A stretch of 64,000 nt of DNA from Ruegeria lacuscaerulensis (GCF_013031245.1 NZ_WPZL01000004.1:1-64000), one strand, 5' to 3'. Numbered from the stretch's first letter, positions 1-9,571 are shown. Program-made: numbers and translations. Notes: a model not told the origin generated them from the letters alone.

Positions 1-184
1 TGGTTCCTCCGTTTTCTTAACCATAACGGCGGACCACTTCAGAGGGGGAGGATCACCCGTTCGCAGCGACTAATCACACCTTCTGATTTGAGACGTGACG
101 GACTCGTGGGGCAAACGGTTTACCGTCGAAGCTACAAGTGCCCGTTACGCCTCGCGAATAGTCTTGTTCACGCAAAAACGCCTG

Positions 185-1420
185 CTAACCTCGACTGATA
201 ACCCCAGTCTCGACCCATTCGTCAAATTGGGTCAAAACGACCCCACAAAATGCGGTGTCGTTGATGTGAGCATCCAATTCAGTCATCGGCACTCGGCCCG
301 GCATGACCTTGCGGGCTTCATCAACCATGTCCGCAAGGGCTGCGGGGTCATGGGCTTCCTCGCCCTCCTTGTCCCATGCCTCGACGCCTTGCACCGGCAG
401 GAAGAAATGAACCGGCCCGGTTGCTGCCTCCAGCCGGTTTGCCAGTTCTCGTATCCAGGCCCGGCGTTCCTCGCCGTTGAAGACCGAGCTTTTGATCAGG
501 CGGTTATGTTCGTGAAAGGGGCGGTCTGCATATTGGTCGGGTATCTCTTGCCAGCCCGCAAAGTCCAGCAGGTCGAGCGCCCCGGGGGCGACCATCTGTG
601 GCGTGCCAACGCGCCCGGCGTTGGTGACGCGATCCTCTCCGCTTGAGACAACGGAGCCTGCCAGCAAATTGCCAAACTCCTGCATGCAGAAGTCCATCAC
701 GCAGGCAAAAGCGCCCTCGGCAGCCAGTTTCTCGAAGGCCATGCCGCCCATGCCGGTCGAGTGAAACACCGCGACCTCAAAGCCGCGCTCTTCCAATGCT
801 GGCTTCAGGGTTTTCATGTAGCGCAGGCAGGACGACCCAAGGCTGGTCATGCCGATCAGAGGTTTGCTGCGATCCGGCGCGATGGCGGCTTTGGCAGCGC
901 CGACCACGGCCCCTGCGGCCTGAGCCAGCGAGGACCGGCAGATTGAGTTCATACCGTACAGCCCCCCGGCCCACAGGATCATCTGAATGTCCGGGGCCAG
1001 CCGATGCGGCGGGATCAGCGGCGAGAAGCTGACGGTTGAGACGATGTATTTCGGCACCCCCATCGGCAGAGCCTGCGCGCAATCCAGCGCGAGGTCGGTG
1101 CCCATGGTGCCGCCGGTGGCCAACATTCCGTCGAAACGGCCATCGGCATAGGCCTTTGCCACTACTTTAGCGGCCCCGGCGGACATGACACGGAACGCCT
1201 TGTTCTCGTCCCCCAGCGCGATCACCTCGTCGATGGACATGCCTTCGGCGGCGGCGACGTCGTGTTTCGAGATGTCGGTCGGCGTCTCCGGATCGCCCAG
1301 AACGGACACATCCATTGTCAGTACATCCGCGCCCTGCGCCCGTACGGCATCCTCGATGAACCGCATCTCGGGGTCTTTGGTGTCGTATGTCCCAATCAGC
1401 AGGATCGTTTTGTTGGTCAT
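185..1420 (-). CDS. Tm-1-like ATP-binding protein (UPF0261)
   Basis: About 411 residues. The N-terminus (ILLIGTYDTKD) and the central run TGGTMGTDLALDCAQALP then SFSPLIPPHRLAPD are typical of the UPF0261 / Tm-1-like family, named after the tomato virus-resistance protein. Its bacterial members have no settled biochemical role. I chose the ATG at 1420 because GGGAGGAAA lies just upstream; an ATG six codons earlier has no comparable site. It is the last gene of the minus-strand operon with the TctABC importer, aldehyde dehydrogenase, PLP enzyme and kinase, starting 23 bases after the kinase stop. The family call is firm. A part in the same catabolic route is inferred from position only. Confidence 0.85.
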   Translation of the reverse strand: MTNKTILLIGTYDTKDPEMRFIEDAVRAQGADVLTMDVSVLGDPETPTDISKHDVAAAEGMSIDEVIALGDENKAFRVMSAGAAKVVAKAYADGRFDGMLATGGTMGTDLALDCAQALPMGVPKYIVSTVSFSPLIPPHRLAPDIQMILWAGGLYGMNSICRSSLAQAAGAVVGAAKAAIAPDRSKPLIGMTSLGSSCLRYMKTLKPALEERGFEVAVFHSTGMGGMAFEKLAAEGAFACVMDFCMQEFGNLLAGSVVSSGEDRVTNAGRVGTPQMVAPGALDLLDFAGWQEIPDQYADRPFHEHNRLIKSSVFNGEERRAWIRELANRLEAATGPVHFFLPVQGVEAWDKEGEEAHDPAALADMVDEARKVMPGRVPMTELDAHINDTAFCGVVLTQFDEWVETGVISRG

Positions 1421-1443
1421 TGGTTTCCTCCCGTCCATGCGTG

Positions 1444-2376
1444 TTATCCGAGGTAGTGCGTCAGCAGTCCCCGGGCGGTTTCAACGAACCGCGTATTGCG
1501 TGCCTGTGACCCATCTTCGTCCATCCGGGACGATATCCACCCGACATACGTGGCTGCGCGCAGGGCCATGAACAGATCGAGATGCTTAGTGTCGAACGCC
1601 CGTTCTGACCGGTATCCCTCAATCAGGGCTTCTTGCAGAGCGTCGTAGTCAGGCTCGCGCAGGTTTTTCAGCAGCGTTGTGGCGAGGTCGAACAGGCGGA
1701 ACCCAAACCCCGCATCGTCGAAATCAATCAACCAGAGCTTTTCGCCGTGGATCATCACGTTTTCGCGCACTAGATCGGCGTGGATCAGGCCATAATCCAG
1801 CTGACTTTCGATCTGTTGCAAGTGGCTGTTTGCTGTCTCGCGGAACGCGGCGAACAGGGCGCGATCCTCGTCCGAAAGCGTGGGGTTCTCCCAAAATCGA
1901 TCCCACAGAGGGGCATCGCCCAGCAGCCCGGCACGGTCCCAGGACCAACGCGTAAAGCCATCTGGCCGGGTCCAGACATCGCTGGTCTCGTGCAGCTTTG
2001 CCATCTCGCGCCCGAGGGCCCGGAATTTCCCGGTGCGGTCGTCATGGTCGATCCCGGTTTCGGTCGATCCCAGCGGGCGACCTGACAGCCAGTCCAGCAT
2101 ATCGACCTGAACGCGGTCCAGCAGATGCAGATAGCGTCCGTTCTTGGCCGGCACGGGCGTGGGCACACTGACACCATTGGCGCCAAGCTCGATAATCCAT
2201 TGCAGTTCGGACCGTAGGGCGGCGTCCGAATGCAGCCCCTGACGGTGCAGGCGCAGGGCAAAGCCTTTCCCGCCGGTCTGAACCCGATAGACATGGTTTT
2301 CACGGGCTGCGACCAGCGACCATTCAGCGTCGTCCATGCCCCAAAGGGTCAGGGCTTGCTCGACAATCCGGGTCAT
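1444..2376 (-). CDS. APH-fold kinase, hydroxylysine/amino-alcohol kinase-like
   Basis: 310 residues with the aminoglycoside phosphotransferase / choline kinase fold. The catalytic loop is HADLVRENV (Asp201) and the metal-binding motif is IDFDD (about 217-221). The start overlaps the stop of the upstream PLP-lyase gene (ATGA), so the two are probably translationally coupled. In animals an APH-fold kinase (hydroxylysine kinase) phosphorylates 5-hydroxylysine, and a class III PLP phospho-lyase then acts on the product. The same pair adjacent here suggests phosphorylation of an amino alcohol such as hydroxylysine or ethanolamine. A homoserine-kinase-like role is the alternative. Fold certain, substrate inferred. 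Confidence 0.8.
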   Translation of the reverse strand: MTRIVEQALTLWGMDDAEWSLVAARENHVYRVQTGGKGFALRLHRQGLHSDAALRSELQWIIELGANGVSVPTPVPAKNGRYLHLLDRVQVDMLDWLSGRPLGSTETGIDHDDRTGKFRALGREMAKLHETSDVWTRPDGFTRWSWDRAGLLGDAPLWDRFWENPTLSDEDRALFAAFRETANSHLQQIESQLDYGLIHADLVRENVMIHGEKLWLIDFDDAGFGFRLFDLATTLLKNLREPDYDALQEALIEGYRSERAFDTKHLDLFMALRAATYVGWISSRMDEDGSQARNTRFVETARGLLTHYLG

Positions 2377-3668
2377 AGGGTCAGCGGGGTTTCGGCCAAA
2401 ACCTCGTCCAGTGTGTCAAACAGCAGATCGGCATTCTCTTTCGAGAAGGGCATCGGTGGCCGGATCTTGAGCGTGTTCTTGTGGCGGCCCAGTTTTGAAT
2501 GGATGATCCCCTGGTGCCGCATCGCATTGATCACCCGATCGGTGAATTCACTGGCTGGTTCCTTGCTTTGACGATCCAGCACCATTTCGGCCCCGAAGAT
2601 CAGGCCCGAGCCGCGCACGTCGCCGATAAAATCATACTTCTTTTGCAGCGCCGTCATACGCACGCGGGCGTGATCGCCCACCACCTTGGCATTGGCGACA
2701 AGGTTCTTGTCCTCAATCTCTTCCAGCACCGCCATGGCTGCGACGCAAGAGACCGGGTTGCCGCCGAACGTGTTGAAGTACCGATAGCCCTTGCGAAACG
2801 TGATCAGGATTTCGCTGCGCGTCACCACGCCGCCCACTGGATGGCCATTGGCCATCGGTTTGCCCATTGTCATGATGTCCGGCACCACGCCCATTTTCTG
2901 ATGCGCCCACATATGGGTGCCGGTGCGGCCAAAGCCGGATTGCACCTCATCACAGATCAGCAGGCCACCGGCCTTGCGCACTACCTCGGCCACCGGTTTC
3001 AGCCAGCCGTCGGGATGGTTGGGGAAGCCTTCGTTCAGGAAGTATGGGCAGACCACCAAGGCGGCGAAACCAATGCCGGATTTTTCATGCTCGGCAATCT
3101 GTTCGGCCACGGCATCGGCAAACCTGTTGCCGTCCGGGTCGGGAGCGCGATAGCTGTCGGGTGCCTCCACAAACCGGAAATACTGATTCAAACCGAAGCC
3201 AACGGTCGGCACGTTCGATTTGCTCAGCTGGCTGACAAGTGAAGTGTTGCCGTGATAGGTGGCATCCGTGGCGATGATGCCGCGTTTGCCGGTCATGCCC
3301 TCGGCCATGCGCAGGGCGATGTCGTTTGCCTCGGACCCGGTGCAGGTCAGGATGGCTGTGTCCAGCGTCGTGTCCATCGTGCCGGTCAGCTTTTCGACAT
3401 AGTCCAGAATACCGTCGTGCAGATAGCGGGTATGGGTGTTCAGCGCCGACGCCTGACGGCAGATCGCGTCGACCACGCGCGGGTTGCAGTGGCCGACATG
3501 CGGCACGTTGTTGTAGCAGTCCAGATATTTGCGCCCGTCCGCATCCCACAGCCAGACACCGTCGCCCTTCACGATATGAAGCGGCTCATCATAAAAAGTC
3601 GAAACATTCGGGCCTAGCAGTATGGCCCGGCGTTCAACAAGCTCGGCGGATTTCGGGGGAAGCGTCAT
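2373..3668 (-). CDS. class III PLP enzyme, phospho-lyase type (AGXT2L-like)
   Basis: 431 residues of the class III aminotransferase fold. PLP residues visible are GSEAND (111-116), DEVQSG starting at Asp240 and the Schiff-base lysine in TMGKPMANGHPV (Lys270). Several stretches (YLDCYNNVPHVGHCNP, LNTHTRYLHD, MGKPMANGHPV, YFNTFGGNPVSC) resemble the ethanolamine-phosphate / phosphohydroxylysine phospho-lyases (AGXT2L1, AGXT2L2) more than ordinary omega-transaminases. Those enzymes eliminate phosphate and ammonia to give an aldehyde. The neighbours fit: a kinase overlapping its stop and an aldehyde dehydrogenase ending 15 bases upstream. A plain transaminase remains possible. Confidence 0.82.
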   Translation of the reverse strand: MTLPPKSAELVERRAILLGPNVSTFYDEPLHIVKGDGVWLWDADGRKYLDCYNNVPHVGHCNPRVVDAICRQASALNTHTRYLHDGILDYVEKLTGTMDTTLDTAILTCTGSEANDIALRMAEGMTGKRGIIATDATYHGNTSLVSQLSKSNVPTVGFGLNQYFRFVEAPDSYRAPDPDGNRFADAVAEQIAEHEKSGIGFAALVVCPYFLNEGFPNHPDGWLKPVAEVVRKAGGLLICDEVQSGFGRTGTHMWAHQKMGVVPDIMTMGKPMANGHPVGGVVTRSEILITFRKGYRYFNTFGGNPVSCVAAMAVLEEIEDKNLVANAKVVGDHARVRMTALQKKYDFIGDVRGSGLIFGAEMVLDRQSKEPASEFTDRVINAMRHQGIIHSKLGRHKNTLKIRPPMPFSKENADLLFDTLDEVLAETPLTL

Positions 3669-3683
3669 GCGTTTGGCCCTTGG

Positions 3684-5168
3684 TCAGAGTTTTATCCATG
3701 CGGTTTTCAGGTCGAGATATTTCTCGAGCGCGTGCAGAGACTTGTCATGCCCGTTGCCCGATTGACGCACCCCACCCAGCGGCACGGTCAGGTCAGACCC
3801 GCCATAGGTGTTCACGTGCACGACGCCTGCGCGGATACCCGCGATCATGCGGTGCGCGCGGCTCAGGTTCGACGTCCATACGCCCGAGGACAGACCGTAG
3901 ACCGTGGAGTTGGCCAACTGTATCGCCTCGTCCTCTTCCTTGAAGGGCGTCACGGCCAAAACCGGGCCAAACACCTCGTTCTGGAACAGGTTGTCGGCGG
4001 GCTTCACTCCGGTCATTACGGTCGGCGCCATATAGTAACCGCCGGTTTCCTCAAGAATGCGGCCGCCACCTGTGCGACGCTCGGCGCCTTCGGCTTCGGC
4101 CTTGGCGACGAATTCCAGGTTGGAGTCCAGTTCGGGCAGTGAATGAACCGCGCCGATTTGCGTGTCCAGGTCCAGTGGGTTGCCGACGCGCATCGCTTCG
4201 GCATGTTTGACAAGTTCGGCAACAAATTCGTCGTGAATGTCCTCTTGTACAAGCAGACGAGATCCGGCGATGCAAATCTGGCCGGCGTTGCGGAAAATGC
4301 CGCCCGCCGATACTTTGGCGGCATCGCTCAGGTCCGGGGCGTCGTTGAAGACGATGTTGGGGGATTTGCCGCCCAGTTCCAGATAGCAGCGTTTCATGTT
4401 CGAGCGTGCCGAATACTCCAGCAGCCGCCGACCTGTCGCGCCCGAGCCGGTGAACACCATGATGTCCACATCCATCGATAGCGCCAGCGTTTCACCCACC
4501 ACCCGGCCCGAGCCGGTGACGACGTTCAGCACGCCGTCGGGCACTCCGGCCTCAGCCGCCAGTTCGGCGAGCTTCAGCAGCGAAAGGGACGCGCTTTCGG
4601 CCGGTTTCAACACCACCGAGTTGCCTGTGGCCAGCGCCGGGGCCAGTTTCCAGCTGCCGATCATCAGCGGCATGTTCCAAGGCACAATCGCGCCAACGAC
4701 CCCAACCGGCGCGTGATGGATCAGGCCCAACACGCTTTCGGCCGTGGGGGCGATCTGGCCATAGACCTTGTCAATCGCCTCGGCGTAATAGCGGAATGTG
4801 CCGGCCGCCGACATCGGTTCGGCCTTCATGGCCATGGTAATCTCGGTGCCGTTGTCGCGCACGCCCAGAACCGCCAGTTCGAGGGCGTGCTTTTCGATCA
4901 GATCGGCCAGTTTCAGCAGCACTTTCTTGCGCTCGGCCGGGGATCGGCGTGACCAGCGGCCATCTTCGAACGCGACCCGAGCGGCGGCAATCGCTGCCTC
5001 CATATCCGCTGGTGTGCCTTCGGCAATCTGGGTCAGAACCGTGCCATCAATCGGCGACAACACATCCCGGTGACCGCCTTCCGAGGCAGCGATCCAGCGA
5101 CCCCCGATGAAGTGCGAACGGGGGGACAGAACCTGAGATCGCAGGGCGTCAATGTCGGATTGGTTCAT
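3684..5168 (-). CDS. NAD(P)-dependent aldehyde dehydrogenase
   Basis: 494 residues, the usual length of the family. It has the ALDH entry motif FIGGRW (20-25), NAD-site residues in PWNMPLM (163-169) and KPAESASLS (188-196), the catalytic Glu264 in LELGGKSPN and the nucleophile Cys299 in GQICIAG. It oxidises an aldehyde to the acid. Placed seven bases after the TctA stop and before the phospho-lyase-like gene, it probably removes the semialdehyde or acetaldehyde made by that enzyme. Exact substrate not readable from sequence; it resembles PuuC/BetB-type aminoaldehyde dehydrogenases. Confidence 0.92.
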   Translation of the reverse strand: MNQSDIDALRSQVLSPRSHFIGGRWIAASEGGHRDVLSPIDGTVLTQIAEGTPADMEAAIAAARVAFEDGRWSRRSPAERKKVLLKLADLIEKHALELAVLGVRDNGTEITMAMKAEPMSAAGTFRYYAEAIDKVYGQIAPTAESVLGLIHHAPVGVVGAIVPWNMPLMIGSWKLAPALATGNSVVLKPAESASLSLLKLAELAAEAGVPDGVLNVVTGSGRVVGETLALSMDVDIMVFTGSGATGRRLLEYSARSNMKRCYLELGGKSPNIVFNDAPDLSDAAKVSAGGIFRNAGQICIAGSRLLVQEDIHDEFVAELVKHAEAMRVGNPLDLDTQIGAVHSLPELDSNLEFVAKAEAEGAERRTGGGRILEETGGYYMAPTVMTGVKPADNLFQNEVFGPVLAVTPFKEEDEAIQLANSTVYGLSSGVWTSNLSRAHRMIAGIRAGVVHVNTYGGSDLTVPLGGVRQSGNGHDKSLHALEKYLDLKTAWIKL

Positions 5169-5175
5169 GGCAGGG

Positions 5176-6708
5176 TTACCCTTGCTGATTGGGGTGATCG
5201 GAATCGACCGGTAGCGCGGTCGGCTCGGGTTTCAGCTTGTTGCGGAATTCAAAGTACAGCGTGCGGAGATGAAGCAGCAGGATCAATACGATCAGCGCTG
5301 TCAGGATCGCGGCAATCGGGCGGTCGACGAAATCGAGCGGTGATTTGACCCGAGCCATGGCGCTGCGCAGTTTGACTTCCATGATGCCGCCCAGAACCAT
5401 GCCCAGGATGATCGGCACAATCGGCAAGTCCAGCCGTTTGAGGATCAGGCCGAACACACCAAACCCGGCGGCAATGGCGCAGTCGGTGATCGAGTTGCGC
5501 AGGCTATAGACGCCGACAAAGGCCAGGATCAGGATCAGGATGCCCAGGAACCGGGTTGGGATCTGGATGATCTTCAGCAACAGGTTTGTCGAGAACAGCA
5601 GGAACACCAGAACGATGACGTTGAGCAGGATCAACGCCATATACAGCGCCATCACAAAGTCCATCTGGTTTTCAAACAACTGGGGGCCGGGGATGACGTT
5701 ATGCACGTAGAACACCGATAGCATCATCGCGGTCAGCGCCTCGCCCGGGATACCCAGCGCCAGCAGCGGGATCATGGCCGCGCCGGGTACGGCGTTGTTG
5801 GCGGCCTCGGACGCCACCAGCCCTTCGGGTGAGCCATCCCCGAATTTGTCGGGGTCTTTCGAGGTTTTCTGCGCATAGGTGTAGGACAGGAATTGCGAGG
5901 TAAACTCACCCGTGCCCGGCACCATGCCCATGAACACGCCGATGCTCGAGGATACGGTGGCAACGCGTTTGATGCCCAGCAGTTCCTTGAGACCGGCAAA
6001 GATGTTGCCGCTGACATGCGCTTCGCCCGGTGTGTGGTTCTTTTCCAGCAACAACAGCAGCGCCTGGCTGATCGCAAACAGGCCCAGCACGACCACGATC
6101 AGGTCAACGCCAGAGGCCAGCCAGCTTTGGTCAAAGGTAAAACGGCGGGTGTATTTGACCGGCTCAAGCCCGACGGTGTTCAGGAAGATCCCGAAGGCCG
6201 CCAGCATACCAGCCGCAAAAATCTGCCCGCGGTGTGCAAGGATCACCAGAATGATCCCCAGAAGGGCGGCCAGAAAAATCTCGCGGCTGCCGAAATGCGG
6301 TGCGATCAACGCCAGAACCGGAGACAGGATCATCAGGCAGATGATGGCGAAAACGCCGCCAAAGAAGGATGCAGAGTAGGCCAGTGACAGCGCACGGTGC
6401 CCTTGTCCGCGTTTGGTCATCGGATAGCCGTCATAGGTGGTTAGCGCGTTCACCGCCGTGCCCGGCGTGTTGATCAGAATGGCCGGAATGGCGCCGCCAT
6501 ACATGGACGAGCCATAGATGCCCAGCAGCAGCGTCAGCCCAACAATAGGTTCGAACGCGAATGTAGCAGGCAAAAGGATGGCGATGGCCACAGCCGCGCC
6601 GACACCGGGCAGCGCGCCGATGATGACCCCACCGATCGAGCCGATCAGAAGGGCAACGATCACCTGCCATTGCGTCAGAATAGAAAGCCCGGACAGAAAC
6701 GTTTCCAT
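5176..6708 (-). CDS. tctA: tripartite tricarboxylate transporter large permease
   Basis: 510 residues, almost entirely hydrophobic with about ten to twelve membrane segments. TctA-family hallmarks are LPGVGAAVAIAILLPATF (33-50), YGSSMYGGAIPAILINTPGT and the later GMVPGTGEFTSQFLSYTYA. It is the translocation channel of a secondary, binding-protein-dependent uptake system at the inner membrane. TctB lies directly upstream (8-base gap) and TctC upstream of that. Downstream comes the aldehyde dehydrogenase, so transporter and enzymes form one unit. TctA systems usually carry carboxylates; the substrate here is unknown. Confidence 0.95.
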   Translation of the reverse strand: METFLSGLSILTQWQVIVALLIGSIGGVIIGALPGVGAAVAIAILLPATFAFEPIVGLTLLLGIYGSSMYGGAIPAILINTPGTAVNALTTYDGYPMTKRGQGHRALSLAYSASFFGGVFAIICLMILSPVLALIAPHFGSREIFLAALLGIILVILAHRGQIFAAGMLAAFGIFLNTVGLEPVKYTRRFTFDQSWLASGVDLIVVVLGLFAISQALLLLLEKNHTPGEAHVSGNIFAGLKELLGIKRVATVSSSIGVFMGMVPGTGEFTSQFLSYTYAQKTSKDPDKFGDGSPEGLVASEAANNAVPGAAMIPLLALGIPGEALTAMMLSVFYVHNVIPGPQLFENQMDFVMALYMALILLNVIVLVFLLFSTNLLLKIIQIPTRFLGILILILAFVGVYSLRNSITDCAIAAGFGVFGLILKRLDLPIVPIILGMVLGGIMEVKLRSAMARVKSPLDFVDRPIAAILTALIVLILLLHLRTLYFEFRNKLKPEPTALPVDSDHPNQQG

Positions 6709-6716
6709 GGCGCACC

Positions 6717-7253
6717 TCAGAGATAAGTCAGCGCAAAGGCGCGTACGGAGTCCGGCAGGTATTCATAGACGGCGCCTGCCGGAATTTTGACCTGCAGAAA
6801 GGCGCGGAAGATGACCGTCACTGCGATACCAAACGCTGCCGCTAGGCCAATGGCCCCGGCGCTCCGGAACCCGGTTCGGATTGCAAGAAAAACCGCGAAC
6901 AGAACGGTCGATGGCAGGTATCCCAAAAGCGGGACGACCGCGACATAGATCAGAAAATAGGCGACGTATTCAAAGGACCGCAGCCAAAATGCCACTTCGG
7001 GCCAGCGCCCCGGAATACGGTCAGATATGGCCGAGCTGAGCCAGTGCAGAAAGGCAAAGATTGCCATTGCCCAAAGCGAGACCATTGGCCAGAAGCCGGG
7101 TTGTGCAAACCACTTGGTTCGCTTGACGACCTGGGTCTGCTCACCCAGTTGGGTCAGCAGGAAAACAGCAAAAACCAGAAAGGCCAAAGCAAAAACAACA
7201 TCGCCGGGTCGGCGGTATCGTTTGAACATGTCCTGAAGTGTTTTAGCTATCAT
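6717..7253 (-). CDS. tctB: tripartite tricarboxylate transporter small permease
   Basis: 178 residues with four predicted membrane helices, the size and topology of TctB small permeases. It begins with a basic cytoplasmic segment (MFKRYRRPGD) followed by the first helix (VVFALAFLVFAVFLL). TctB sequences are poorly conserved, so the call rests on length, topology and position between the TctC binding protein and the TctA channel. It forms the inner-membrane complex with TctA. Confidence 0.88.
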   Translation of the reverse strand: MIAKTLQDMFKRYRRPGDVVFALAFLVFAVFLLTQLGEQTQVVKRTKWFAQPGFWPMVSLWAMAIFAFLHWLSSAISDRIPGRWPEVAFWLRSFEYVAYFLIYVAVVPLLGYLPSTVLFAVFLAIRTGFRSAGAIGLAAAFGIAVTVIFRAFLQVKIPAGAVYEYLPDSVRAFALTYL

Positions 7254-7315
7254 AGTCCCCTCCCTAACCGCTGAAAAAGTCGCGCGAAGAGCTCCCGCGC
7301 GACCCTGTGGTTCCT

Positions 7316-8245
7316 TTATTCGCCCACGAGGGCTTGGATGGCACCAATCGTTTCACTGTCACTTTCGATCTGGGCGTTTGATGCGTCGGCATCCAGCCAG
7401 TAAATCAGAACACCGGTCTCACCGATCAGGTTCTGTGCCTTTTCGGTCTGCAGCGCGTTTTGTGCAGCGACCGCGATTTTTTCGCGCGCTTCTGCCGGGG
7501 TGTCCTTGTGGACAAACAGACCGTTCCAAAGCGCCACATTCAGATCAGGGTGCAGTTCGCTGACCGTTGGCGTGTCCGGTGTCAGGCTAATGCGCTCGTT
7601 GCCAATGCTGGCCAGAACGTTGACGTCGTCCAGGCAGGGCAGGATCAGCTGCAACGTGGTGTTGATCACGTCGACATCGCCGGAGGCCAGAGTGTTGCAG
7701 TCCAGCGCATCAAATGCAGCTTCGCTTGCAAAATCAAAGCCCGAACTGATCGCGGCGGCAAACGTCACCTGGGTGGGCGGCAGGAACGACCCAAAATGAC
7801 CCAGCGCCACGTCGTTTTCCTTGCCATAGGCGACCAGTTCTTCCCAGGTCGCGAATGCGGCGTCTTTGCTCGACGCGATCACGAAGGGATAGGTCATGAA
7901 AATGCCGATTGGCTCGAACGGGTTGGGGGACAGTTCGGGAATGCCGATCTGGGGGCCGCCGACGGGAACGTCCGTCACGAAGGACCCGATGGTATAGCCA
8001 TCCGCCGGAGCGGTTGCCACTTCGACAGCGCCGGGGAACGGGCCGCCGCCACCGCCGGGCTTGTTCACGACCGCGGCGGGAACACCATACATCGCCTGGA
8101 ACTCGTCCGCGATGATCCGCGTCAGGACGTCTTCCAAGTCACCCGGGGGCCACGGAACGACAAAGGAAACAGGTTTTTCAGGATATTCAGCCAGCGCAGC
8201 CGTCGCTGACGCAACAAAGGCTGCAGTTGCAAGAAACTTTTTCAT
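7316..8245 (-). CDS. tctC: TctC-family periplasmic binding protein
   Basis: About 309 residues with a signal peptide (MKKFLATAAFVASATAALA, cleavage near AEYPEKPV). The opening YPEKPVSFVVPWPPGD is the family signature and VVNKPGGGGG follows. These proteins capture a ligand in the periplasm and hand it to TctAB. I chose the ATG at 8245, preceded by AGGAGG. It is the first gene of the seven-gene operon. A regulator remnant diverges from it, so this short intergenic stretch probably holds the operon promoter. Ligand unknown; an amino-acid-like or carboxylated compound would suit the downstream enzymes. Confidence 0.92.
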   Translation of the reverse strand: MKKFLATAAFVASATAALAEYPEKPVSFVVPWPPGDLEDVLTRIIADEFQAMYGVPAAVVNKPGGGGGPFPGAVEVATAPADGYTIGSFVTDVPVGGPQIGIPELSPNPFEPIGIFMTYPFVIASSKDAAFATWEELVAYGKENDVALGHFGSFLPPTQVTFAAAISSGFDFASEAAFDALDCNTLASGDVDVINTTLQLILPCLDDVNVLASIGNERISLTPDTPTVSELHPDLNVALWNGLFVHKDTPAEAREKIAVAAQNALQTEKAQNLIGETGVLIYWLDADASNAQIESDSETIGAIQALVGE

Positions 8246-8272
8246 TGACACCTCCTGTAAGTGGTTCGTTAT

Positions 8273-9118
8273 ATGAACCGCATTAGCATTAATAATGTTG
8301 CTTTGTTAAGGTTGTTCTGTCAAGTATTACCTTGGCGGGAGGATACGAAACACATAGGTACCGGCCTGAACGCTCTGAAAATGCTCCATTATTTCTCAAA
8401 CGCCCGACCGGAAATCGGGTTAAGTCAGTTTGCGCGGTTGTCCGGATTGAACAAAGCCACTGCGCTGTGCCATCTACGGGCGCTCGAGGAATACGGGCTG
8501 ATCGAACAGAACCCCATGACCAATTCCTATGCGGCCCCGCCGCGCTGCACCTGGCGGCGTTGCGCCAAATCGCCCGTCCCGGGATAGAAAGTGCCCACCA
8601 AAGAATGCAGGCCTCTACGTGGGACGTGGGCGAAAGCCTGCATCTTTCGCTGCTTGAAAAAGATTCTCTTCTAACCGCGCTGGTGGTCGAAACGACGTGC
8701 CACAATGTACGTGTCAGCCTCGATCCCAGCGAGATTCCTCCGATCGATGCCACCGCTTCGGGCCTGTGCGTGCTCAGCTTTGGTCTACCCTACTTGTTGG
8801 ACCCTCTCGCGCAGGAAGAACATACGCGATACACGAACACCACGCTGACTGACCCGACCGAAATCAAAGAGCTGGTCGCGACAGTCAGCCAAACCGGTTG
8901 GGCCAACAGCAATGGAAGCTATGAAAACGGCGTCTATGGTTATGCGGCACCCAATATTTGGATTTGATCAGGTGGCGCTGGGAGCCATTGCGATTGCCGT
9001 TCCCGAAGGCCGCGCCGGAAACGAACCACTGCCAGAAATTTTGACCACCCTGCACGCCCTTTCGATTGACTTAACCGCAAGATTTGGCGGTCAGCTCCCC
9101 GCCGAATTCCATCCTTGA
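8273..9118 (+). pseudogene. IclR-family regulator, broken by two frameshifts
   Basis: Three pieces in alternating frames join into one IclR protein. The first (to about 8535) holds the winged helix: ALKMLHYFSN, LSQFARLSGLNKATALCHLRALEEYGLIEQ. The second (about 8535-8950) holds the ligand domain: GPAALHLAALRQIARP to YENGVYGYAAP. The third (about 8953-9118) is IFGFDQVALGAIAIAVPEGR to the stop. Frame changes fall near 8531-8540 and 8950-8955, the second fitting one inserted base. An ATA at 8354, eleven bases after GGGAGG, may be a lost start. It diverges from the tctC operon and was probably its regulator. Sequencing error is the main alternative. Confidence 0.8.
8287..8297. promoter_or_regulatory. 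short palindrome between tctC and the iclR remnant
   Basis: CATTAATAATG is an 11-base inverted repeat (CATTA-A-TAATG) in an AT-rich stretch between the divergent tctC operon and the broken IclR-type gene. It may be an operator for that regulator or part of the tctC promoter. Seen directly; its function is a guess from position. Confidence 0.3.
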
Positions 9119-9571
9119 GCGGATGGGCGCAAACCCCAGAGACCCGAGAAATGAAAGACTCGAACTTTCTTAAGGAAAACAACGCGCATTATTTCTGACA
9201 CTCGATGACGCGGATCTGTAGCAATCTTTTGGCGTTTGACCCTCACGCCATTATCGGCTGAACGACAGCTACGCCCAGAGTTTGCGGCGGAATCATCAAA
9301 TCGTTCACTCTCATGCTTTTTCAATCCAAACCCGAATGCCTGGCATCGAATTCTCATGATGTACTGCAACAGCAACTCCGGGGATTGATACCAAAGTTCC
9401 GACCAGCGAGTGAAATGCTCGGGTAGCATAGCAGAGCCATTCAGGAATTTTCGGGCCGCGTTCATTCATCAGGAAATATTGCGGAAAAACCGCAATGCCT
9501 GATAGCCTGCTGAGGAACTGGACAACTGCGCTTTAACCCCTTGTTACCTTCTCTTGCGCGTCCCTGTAACG
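9119..9571. other. intergenic stretch, nothing recognised
   Basis: About 450 bases between the IclR remnant and the AraC gene. One 124-codon open frame runs on the minus strand (9091-9465), but it overlaps the regulator remnant, has no recognisable family feature and looks like chance. The promoter of the AraC gene should lie at the right end. Confidence 0.5.

Noticed and set aside
9091..9465. 124-codon minus-strand frame between the IclR remnant and the AraC gene
   Set aside because: It overlaps the regulator remnant, has no family feature and no convincing ribosome site; treated as chance.
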